The notes under the pieces are model-generated. The model did not search any database. It saw nothing but the letters and a program-made list of their open reading frames with translations, and had not been told where the DNA came from. Below, piece after piece: positions 18,498-23,104 of a DNA stretch of 23,104 bases. A program made the position numbers and the translations under genes. Source of the stretch: a virus; IMG/VR virus record IMGVR_UViG_3300031658_000139, positions 1 through 23,104 of that record. One strand, written 5' to 3'. How positions within the stretch are numbered: the stretch's first letter is position 1; each line of letters starts with the position of its first letter.

Positions 18498-18567
18498 AAC
18501 GAACCCCACAGCGTATTCTTACTACAGGAGCTACTTGTTTTAAGTAACTGTGGGGTTCGTTTTATTT
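18492..18567. terminator. Bidirectional terminator between convergent operons
   Basis: A perfect 20-bp inverted repeat has arms at 18492-18511 and 18548-18567 (core ACGAACCCCACAG). The loop is 36 bases and contains a smaller hairpin, TACTT/AAGTA (18532-18546). The outer ends are A-rich on one side and T-rich on the other, so a T-tract follows the stem on both strands. The vRNAP stop codon is inside the left arm. It is placed to stop both the late (+) and the minus-strand transcripts. Confidence 0.85.
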
Positions 18568-18580
18568 ACTACTTAATGGT

Positions 18581-18613
18581 GCTTCCCTCTTCTTGTGAGT
18601 ACGGCAGGGAAGC
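18581..18613. other. Secondary hairpin in the convergent gap
   Basis: GCTTCCCT and AGGGAAGC form an 8-bp stem with a 17-base loop. No T-tract follows on either strand. It may help end minus-strand transcripts or protect their 3' ends, but there is no direct support for either role. Confidence 0.35.
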
Positions 18614-18647
18614 GCATCTTTACCGTATAACTATTTCACGTAGTTGC

Positions 18648-18860
18648 CTATTTCTTCTTGGTTTCTTCTACTTCTGAAGATTCCTCATCAGGGGTTACGG
18701 CACCTTTAATAGCCGCAATAGCTATTGCTAGTACTAATACTACAATGGCTATTGAGGCTAGAATGCTTCCCATAGCTGTAAAGAAGAGAACAATCCCGGA
18801 TATTCCTAGGAAAGCCACAACAGCAAGCGTAACTCCCCCAATAAACTTAAGCGCATCCAT
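18648..18860 (-). CDS. Small two-helix membrane protein
   Basis: The protein has 70 residues from the ATG at 18860, beginning MDALKFIGG. Two hydrophobic helices are separated by a short turn: about residues 10-31 (TLAVVAFLGISGIVLFF) and 33-54 (ILASIAIVVLVLAIAIAA). A charged tail rich in Glu and Lys follows. It is therefore an inner-membrane protein with both ends on the same side. A second in-frame ATG at 18872 overlaps the stop of the upstream gene and would add four residues (MRSI); a third start farther upstream is less likely. Small two-helix proteins with charged tails include class II holins, but the gene sits in a DNA-metabolism operon with no endolysin beside it, so the holin idea is weak. 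It is the last gene before the bidirectional terminator. Confidence 0.65.
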   Translation of the reverse strand: MDALKFIGGVTLAVVAFLGISGIVLFFTAMGSILASIAIVVLVLAIAIAAIKGAVTPDEESSEVEETKKK

Positions 18861-18864
18861 TATG

Positions 18865-19179
18865 CTACGCATCCGCCGTTTCAGGATGGAAGATGCTAGT
18901 AGTTGGGTACTCTTCTGCATCTTCTGATGCTGGGGGAACTAACTCAAGTTGAGGAGTATCTTCCACCTCTGGGGTGTCAATAGCAGGTTCTGTTAGTAAC
19001 CCTTGGTTACATACTACTGAAGAAGCCTCGATAATGACTAATTCAGCAGATAACCCTGTAGGGCCTCTACCTTGGGTGAAGACAACAGGAATGCCTAGTT
19101 CTACTGAAGAGTACCCTCTATGCATTAAGTACTCAGCTACAGCTACAGTAATTTCTTCTTGGTTTAATTTTATTTCCAT
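18865..19179 (-). CDS. Conserved-looking small phage protein, function unknown
   Basis: The protein has 104 residues. The N-terminal half (about 1-55) looks like a small alpha/beta fold: a helix (NQEEITVAVAEYLMHRGY), then beta strands with FTQGRGPTGLSAELVIIE. I recall short phage proteins with this opening (MEIKLNQ...) and the TGLSAE-like strand, but none with a known function. The second half is acidic and Pro-rich, probably disordered (PEVEDTPQLELVPPASE). AAGGAG is placed 8-9 bases before the ATG and lies inside the last codons of the resolvase gene. The stop of that gene is only 6 bases before this start, so the genes are coupled in one transcript. Confidence 0.65.
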   Translation of the reverse strand: MEIKLNQEEITVAVAEYLMHRGYSSVELGIPVVFTQGRGPTGLSAELVIIEASSVVCNQGLLTEPAIDTPEVEDTPQLELVPPASEDAEEYPTTSIFHPETADA

Positions 19180-19185
19180 GTATCT

Positions 19186-19512
19186 CTACTCCTTCTTAGT
19201 TTGTGCTGCCATCATTGACAGCAACTGTTGAAACGTGTTGCTTGCCATGCCTGCATAAATAGTAGCCACAGCATCAGCCATATGCTCTGCTTTACTAGTA
19301 ATAATCCTAGGAGAGCCCTTAACAGTCTGTATAGGCCAATTGGCTTCAGGGTGCTTATCTACAGCCCAACTAATCATCTGATCCTTAGTAGCTGTTTTAA
19401 TACCTACACTAACTAATTTGACTTCAGTAGGAGTTACTTCAAAGAAAGGTATGCCACTAGCACGTAATGCTCCTAGTACGCCCACACAGATGCCGTATGA
19501 GGCCATTGCTCG
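19186..19512 (-). CDS. RuvC-like Holliday junction resolvase, 3' exon
   Basis: This is the C-terminal 108 codons of a RuvC-fold nuclease. It begins RAMASYGICVGVL, the helix that in phage RuvC-like proteins directly follows the EVPxGSQSA motif of the upstream exon. Near the end it carries AEHMADAVATIYAG, where the Asp of the H-x-x-DA motif is the last metal ligand of the RuvC active site. Open reading can be traced back to a TTG at 19524, but the four residues before RAMASYG do not fit the family and belong to the intron. Joined to the 5' exon it gives a 198-residue protein, a normal length for phage RuvC-like resolvases. The protein would cut branched DNA during recombination or before packaging. 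Confidence 0.82.
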   Translation of the reverse strand, partial: RAMASYGICVGVLGALRASGIPFFEVTPTEVKLVSVGIKTATKDQMISWAVDKHPEANWPIQTVKGSPRIITSKAEHMADAVATIYAGMASNTFQQLLSMMAAQTKKE

Positions 19513-20536
19513 CAATATGTTCAATAAAGGTCGCTACACCTCTACCCGTTCTCTTATGAACTGCTGCGTGTTTCTACACAGATCAGACTATATCTTTATC
19601 CTTTCGGATAGTGACCGCTTCCACCATCAATAGCTTATGGTGTACTCCCCTATGGGATAGTCGTTACACATTCTTAACATTGGTGCGGTAAATTATATTT
19701 TTTAATAAAATTACGTCTGGCGGTAACAGCCTCTTCTTCTGAGTGTCCATAATAAAGAGAGTGTATTTTCCCTTTCCATTGAAGTTTAGAAATCCAAGCT
19801 TTGTTGGTGGTACAGAAAATTACACCTATATACTTTGAGGAACTATTAGGCTTCTTCCAAGTTTTATTAGCTGCTTGAGTTGAGTCATCTACCCACCTAA
19901 GGTTACCAACCTCGTACCCTTTATCTGTGTTTATCCTATCAATAGAGATTGTTTGAGAATTCTTTGTTATATTTGTGTACGGGTACTGTTTTAAAGTACT
20001 AACGTATTTTAAAAAGTCATCAAATAAATCGAAATATTCTGCTACCTTAATACCTCTACCCCCATAACGGGGGTACCTACCATTGTTAGGGTTGTTACAC
20101 CTATCTCTAAGTGATGCCCATACAGTGTATAAAGGGTGGGTGTCTGCACGATAAGCAGTATTTCTCCTGGTGAGAATACCCCCACATTGATTAGAGCAGG
20201 TTTTTTGTCGGATTCGTTTTGCATTAGCATATACAGCAGTAAATACTGACTCACACACAATGCAACGTAACCTGACCATTCTATCTCTTCTGTTTCCACG
20301 ATATGTAGGAGTATCTTCTTTGATGAAATTTCCATCAAACTCAATTGAAGTTATTTCTTCCCTTTTCTTGCACATTATAATTTACCATATGTAGTAATAC
20401 CAAACAGTTTACTCTAATCTGTTATGGTTTACCAATATTAAGCTTTGCTCGGTATCGTCCTCGACTCTACGTTAGGAGATTCACCGAATTCAATCACTTA
20501 TAATATTACCCATTACTGAGCAACACGCCCTGTTTG
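19513..20536 (-). ncRNA. Group I self-splicing intron in the resolvase gene
   Basis: The intron is about 1,024 nt. Near its 3' end are the two strands of helix P7: CGACTATCCC (about 19653-19662) and AAGATATAGTC (19586-19596), the latter the classic phage group I signature, with a P8-like hairpin (ATCCGAAAGGAT) just before it. Near the 5' end, 20441-20496 reads as P3-P4-P5 (TTCGGTGAAT ... GATACCGAGC). P9-type hairpins lie at about 19545-19582. The proposed 5' exon ends in T and the intron ends in G, as the class requires. Joining GCT to CGA restores VPVGSQSA-RAMASYG in phase 0. Without splicing, reading stops at the TAA at 20513-20515. I could not resolve a convincing P1 guide helix by eye, so the exact splice sites may be off by a few codons. 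Confidence 0.85.
19674..20375 (-). CDS. AP2/HNH homing endonuclease encoded in the intron
   Basis: The protein has 233 residues. The N-terminal part has a likely zinc-binding knot with CIVC and CSNQC (about residues 38-64). The HNH nuclease core is near residues 135-165, with SIDRINTDKGYEVGN then LRWV, the usual D-R-I-D-x-x-x-G-Y-x-x-x-N-x-R-W pattern. The C-terminus is an AP2-type DNA-binding domain (SKYIGVIFCTTNKAW ... HSEEEAVTARRNFIKKYN). This layout is typical of mobile phage endonucleases that cut the intronless allele and spread the intron by repair. The gene starts 66 bases after the P3-P5 part of the intron and ends just before P7, so it probably sits in a P6-region loop. Only a weak ribosome site precedes the ATG, as is common for intron-borne endonucleases. 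Confidence 0.9.
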   Translation of the reverse strand: MCKKREEITSIEFDGNFIKEDTPTYRGNRRDRMVRLRCIVCESVFTAVYANAKRIRQKTCSNQCGGILTRRNTAYRADTHPLYTVWASLRDRCNNPNNGRYPRYGGRGIKVAEYFDLFDDFLKYVSTLKQYPYTNITKNSQTISIDRINTDKGYEVGNLRWVDDSTQAANKTWKKPNSSSKYIGVIFCTTNKAWISKLQWKGKIHSLYYGHSEEEAVTARRNFIKKYNLPHQC

Positions 20537-20806
20537 AGCTGACTGACTACCTACTGGAACTTCAACGAAAATCGCATGAGCGCCTTGTGTGGCACTTATA
20601 GCATCACGATACAATTGGTGTGCTGCTTCCAGGTCTTTACTGTTAACGCGTAATTGTTTACCAGTAGAGATAATCGGCTGTATTACGGTTAAATCATCAA
20701 TAGTGAGGTTTTGTGTAGTCGTGTCTAAATAACCAACCGCTACTCCCCAATTTCTGAGTGATGGATCGAACCCCACTACTTTTAAGTTATTCTTGAGGAG
20801 ACTCAT
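20537..20806 (-). CDS. RuvC-like Holliday junction resolvase, 5' exon
   Basis: This is the N-terminal 90 codons of a RuvC-fold nuclease. Strand 1 carries KVVGFDPSLRNWGVAVG, whose Asp is the first metal ligand. The second acidic ligand is in FVEVPVGSQSA at the exon end. The reading continues seven codons into the intron (QTGRVAQ) and stops at 20513-20515. The start is taken as the ATG at 20806 because AGAAGG (20820-20815) is 8 bases upstream; the GTG at 20815 overlaps that site. The start lies 20 bases inside the upstream 112-aa gene, so translation is coupled. Spliced to the 3' exon (19512-19186) it encodes a 198-residue junction resolvase acting with the Sak4-like ATPase and SSB of the same operon. 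Confidence 0.85.
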
Positions 20807-21125
20807 TAATAACACCTTCTTCTTTGATAACTAATTCATCATCTAAGACTTCGGGGATCTCAGTGAAAGGCAGTGATCCTAGGTATGCTAAAGCTAGTTC
20901 TATTCCAGCTTTAAAACCAACTAGTTTATCCCCTTCAAGAATTACTTCAGTAGTGGTATCTGTAGCCTTATCGGTTACTTCTACTGAATTACCTGCGGGT
21001 ACAAGTAAGATGTGCTCTAGTTCAGCAACCTTCTTAGCATGCCAATCCGTAGTGAATTCTATAAATTGGCCAAGGTCTGTTACTTCTATAAATTCTGGGG
21101 GTTCTTGTATTGGCGGAGTTTCCAT
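20787..21125 (-). CDS. Small acidic phage protein, function unknown
   Basis: The protein has 112 residues with a strongly acidic sequence. It opens with a Pro/Glu-rich stretch (METPPIQEPPEFIEV), then an amphipathic helix (WHAKKVAELEHILLVP), a short beta hairpin region with GNSVEV and TTEVILEGDKL, and a hydrophobic helix (FKAGIELALAYLGSLPF). I recall phage proteins with the same helix-hairpin-helix order and an LxxLxxLPF end, none with a proven role. AAGGAA stands 6 bases before the ATG. It overlaps the start of the resolvase gene by 20 bases, so both are translated from one message and may act together. Confidence 0.65.
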   Translation of the reverse strand: METPPIQEPPEFIEVTDLGQFIEFTTDWHAKKVAELEHILLVPAGNSVEVTDKATDTTTEVILEGDKLVGFKAGIELALAYLGSLPFTEIPEVLDDELVIKEEGVINESPQE

Positions 21126-21362
21126 AGTGATTCCTTATATTTTCTAGTTATTTCCAACAACTTCCCTACATTACCTAGTTATGATTTTTCAGCCGACCTA
21201 GGATACCAAGCTACGTAACTTCACTTAATTATGGGGATTACGTAATGTGCATGTAGGGCATTTTCCCGCGTGTGTTGGCAACGAAGCTATAAAACAGTAG
21301 TCCAATTAAGGACTTCAATGGCGATGTCTTGCCTGTCGGCACCCAAATACTTATGCTACTTG
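21126..21362 (-). other. Intergenic region after the SSB gene
   Basis: This 237-base gap has no gene I can support. On the minus strand it holds a small hairpin, AGTCC-TTAATT-GGACT, followed by ACTGTTTTATA (about 21291-21316), a weak terminator candidate for the SSB message. Two copies of the palindrome TACGTA lie near 21212 and 21240. No tRNA or clear promoter is visible. Confidence 0.4.
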
Positions 21363-22133
21363 TTACTTAGAGGCAGCAGGTGTTGGTACTGGGGCAGTTA
21401 CAGGCTTCTGAAATAAGCTCTCTGTAGGCTTACCGCCACTGCCTGGTGTTTTAACTGTAGGCGCACCTTTAGTGCCTGTCTTCTTCTTGGTTTTATCCCG
21501 TGTGATACCTGTGTTCTTCTCGCTCCAGGTATCTACAAATTTCGCTACTGTAGCCTTAGCAAGTATTTCTGAGGAGGTCATACGACTTTCAGCATGGAAG
21601 AATTTATCAATTTCATTCTCTTCACGGGTTTCACCACTATCATGATACTTCCCATCATCGCCTTTCTTCTGCTTATCTACCGTTTGCTTGACTAGCCCGA
21701 TAAGAATCTTCTTGCCCATCATCTCGGTAATCATAGGTACTTTAGTAGGTACATCAGACTTAGCTGTAAAATTGTAGATATCGATTGTTTTCTCCTCGGT
21801 ATCTACTTTATTTAATGGCTTACCTGTTGTCATCTTGCATAGGGATTGGCCGGCTAAGAAACCAGGGAGGTACTGGGTTTCATTGTTTTTATCTTGGTAG
21901 GTAGTCAACTTACCCTTAGCAGTGCCTGAAGTAAGGTAAATGGTGGTACGTATGTTCTGCTGTTGTTCCCCTTTAAACTCTAGGTGCAATGCTGTTGCTC
22001 CTCCAGAGGATTCACCTAAGTAGGCTAGTGTAACTGTTGCCGGGTACAGTCCTGAATCATGGACACTACCACCAATAATATCGTTTTCACCTGCAATGTT
22101 TTCATCTTGTACAAGATTTTCTAGTAATGACAT
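21363..22133 (-). CDS. Probable single-stranded DNA-binding protein (N4SSB-like)
   Basis: The protein has 256 residues; N4SSB (gp45) has 265. Residues about 20-175 look like an OB-fold-type beta domain (HDSGLYPATVTLAYLGES ... LHLEFKGEQQQNIRTTIYL), the pattern of phage SSB and DUF669-like proteins. After about 215 the chain is a flexible Lys/Gly/Pro/Thr-rich tail ending TPAASK. It lacks the acidic tip of bacterial SSB, which also holds for N4SSB, whose basic C-terminus activates host sigma70 polymerase at late promoters. The neighbour upstream, 14 bases away, is a Sak4-like recombination ATPase, a common partner of phage SSBs. AAAGGAA precedes the ATG. The call rests on size, tail and context, not on an alignment. 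Confidence 0.65.
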   Translation of the reverse strand: MSLLENLVQDENIAGENDIIGGSVHDSGLYPATVTLAYLGESSGGATALHLEFKGEQQQNIRTTIYLTSGTAKGKLTTYQDKNNETQYLPGFLAGQSLCKMTTGKPLNKVDTEEKTIDIYNFTAKSDVPTKVPMITEMMGKKILIGLVKQTVDKQKKGDDGKYHDSGETREENEIDKFFHAESRMTSSEILAKATVAKFVDTWSEKNTGITRDKTKKKTGTKGAPTVKTPGSGGKPTESLFQKPVTAPVPTPAASK

Positions 22134-22147
22134 ATTTTAATATTCCT

Positions 22148-22873
22148 TTAATTGTAATAAGAAGTGAGACGGTCTAAGACTAATTGAATATTATTATCCG
22201 TGTATGTTTCTGGTACGGTGAATAAATCCAATGGGCCACGCAGACTTTCGTGAAGGGTTGCTTTAGTTACTTGTGTTTGAAACACATACTTGAATCCAAG
22301 TACTTTCTCTCTATCTGTGATAGTTAGTAAGTCAGAAGAGAATGGCTCTAAATCTTTCAGAGTCACTTTCTTAGATGCGATTACAGTACTAAACCAAGAC
22401 TCTAACCCATTGTTTTTCAAGGATCCTTTAACTGGGACTCGCGTTTCCATAGCCATCTCTGTCTTATTAAGAATGTCTAAGGTGTGCGCAGTGAAGATTA
22501 CTGATTTAGTTGAGCTGGCTACGTATTGTTGCATTAACGCTCTAAAGTAATGAGCGAATTCTCCCCAAGCCTTCTGACCATCTACAGCTTGGTAAATATA
22601 CATGGTTTCATACATATCTAAGAGATAAGTTAGACTGTCAATTATTATGGTATGAATGGTGGGTTGGTCTTCCGCCCAAGTGAATGCCTCATAAATCTGG
22701 AGAGGATCCGTAATGGTCTTTTCTTGGAAGCCTGACTTAAAGGGGAGTCTCTTCCCACTTTCTGTATTTAGGTACAATACTCCTGCAGGGTCTTTAAGCC
22801 CCATGAGGGCGTGAGACTTACCTGTTGTGCTTTTTCCTGCTAGGAGGACTAACTGGTCGTTAACGCTTGCCAT
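22148..22873 (-). CDS. RecA-like P-loop ATPase, Sak4 / N4 gp43-44 type
   Basis: The protein has 241 residues. The Walker A loop is at residues about 12-20 (LAGKSTTGKS). A Walker B-like strand reads TIHTIIIDSLTYLL, with the Asp after four hydrophobic residues. A later strand VIFTAHTLDI fits the RecA-core sensor strand. Length and order match the AAA_24/Sak4 group of short phage RecA-like proteins, which load on ssDNA together with a phage SSB and promote strand annealing. The SSB gene lies directly downstream, which supports this. The C-terminal 60 residues (after KVLGFKYVFQTQVTK) are less typical. AAAAAGGAAT precedes the ATG. A replicative helicase loader or a terminase-like ATPase is possible but fits the length less well. 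Confidence 0.75.
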   Translation of the reverse strand: MASVNDQLVLLAGKSTTGKSHALMGLKDPAGVLYLNTESGKRLPFKSGFQEKTITDPLQIYEAFTWAEDQPTIHTIIIDSLTYLLDMYETMYIYQAVDGQKAWGEFAHYFRALMQQYVASSTKSVIFTAHTLDILNKTEMAMETRVPVKGSLKNNGLESWFSTVIASKKVTLKDLEPFSSDLLTITDREKVLGFKYVFQTQVTKATLHESLRGPLDLFTVPETYTDNNIQLVLDRLTSYYN

Positions 22874-22936
22874 ATGAAGATTCCTTTTTATAATTAATAG
22901 AGAGTTCGCAAGAACAGACGGAGGCTGTCCTGAGGC

Positions 22937-23104
22937 TTACCCTACGGCTATCTTTATAGTTACTGATTCCACTGTTGCAGGGGACTCTCCTGTTACTCTC
23001 CCGTCACCTAGAATAGACTGCATAGCGACATGTAGGTTAGCTTTCAGTTCTTCAGGAGTTATGGCAGTATGCTCTCCATCAGGATCGTTACCTGATGGGG
23101 CTAC
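22937..23104 (-). CDS. 3' end of an unknown gene, cut by the window edge
   Basis: An open frame enters from the right edge and ends at TAA (22937-22939), giving the last 55 residues of a protein. It reads with normal codon use (AITPEELKANLHVAMQSI, then ESVTIKIAVG at the end): a helix followed by a beta strand. It is in the same direction as the ATPase gene and 63 bases before it, so it is probably the preceding gene of the same operon. No family is recognisable from this fragment. Confidence 0.6.
   Translation of the reverse strand, partial: VAPSGNDPDGEHTAITPEELKANLHVAMQSILGDGRVTGESPATVESVTIKIAVG

Noticed and set aside
18658-18927. 89-codon plus-strand frame opposite the small membrane protein
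   Set aside because: It is the antisense of a two-helix membrane protein with a coupled upstream gene and lies beyond the terminator of the plus-strand block.
19186-19524. The 3' resolvase exon as an independent gene starting at TTG 19524
   Set aside because: There is no ribosome site, the first residues (LNIL) fall in the intron, and the protein lacks the first two catalytic residues, which sit in the upstream exon.
20042-20344. 100-codon minus-strand frame inside the homing endonuclease gene
   Set aside because: It overlaps the AP2/HNH protein in another frame and shows no recognisable motif.
20513-20806. A truncated resolvase pseudogene ending at 20513
   Set aside because: The missing half is intact downstream and the gap has group I intron core elements, so interruption by a spliced intron explains the stop better than decay.
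21126-21362. A tRNA or second intron remnant in the intergenic region after the SSB gene
   Set aside because: No T-arm consensus or cloverleaf and no P7-type pair could be found on either strand.

Overview
The window looks like part of the genome of a lytic N4-like podovirus (the group now called Schitoviridae) that infects a bacterium. The key evidence is one 4,051-codon gene (6342-18497, + strand). It carries the T7/N4-type single-subunit RNA polymerase motifs in the right order and spacing: motif A EVDGGNNG, motif B with R2066, K2070, F2078 and G2079, and motif C NVFDAVGAG. This makes it the giant virion RNA polymerase (vRNAP) that such phages inject with their DNA. The sequence is AT-leaning, with many TTA, AGA and AGG codons. 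The host cannot be named from the sequence.

Layout. From 38 to 18497 on the + strand lies a late block of virion genes: a 190-aa protein with a SAP/HeH-like N-terminus, a 424-aa protein built from 28-residue repeats, a strong intrinsic terminator, a 741-aa virion protein with membrane-like segments, two translationally coupled genes (185 and 525 aa), and then the vRNAP. The block ends in a large symmetrical hairpin (18492-18567) that should terminate transcription from both sides.

From 23104 down to 18648 on the - strand lies a convergent DNA-metabolism block. In transcription order it holds the 3' end of an unknown gene, a RecA-like P-loop ATPase resembling Sak4 or N4 gp43/44, a probable N4SSB-like single-stranded DNA-binding protein, a 112-aa protein, a RuvC-like resolvase, a 104-aa protein and a 70-aa two-helix membrane protein. 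The resolvase gene is split by a group I intron of about 1 kb that carries its own AP2/HNH homing endonuclease.

How it works together. The late block makes the capsid-interior and ejected proteins, including the polymerase that starts early transcription in the next host. The minus-strand block supplies recombination, ssDNA coating and junction resolution. In N4 the SSB also activates late transcription by host polymerase, so its position facing the late block agrees with that model.

Most notable: the intron-split resolvase; a natural phenylalanine at the vRNAP position equivalent to T7 RNAP Tyr639, the ribose-selecting residue; a degenerate T/DxxGR motif in the same enzyme; and zinc-metalloprotease and Rossmann-like domains fused to the polymerase.
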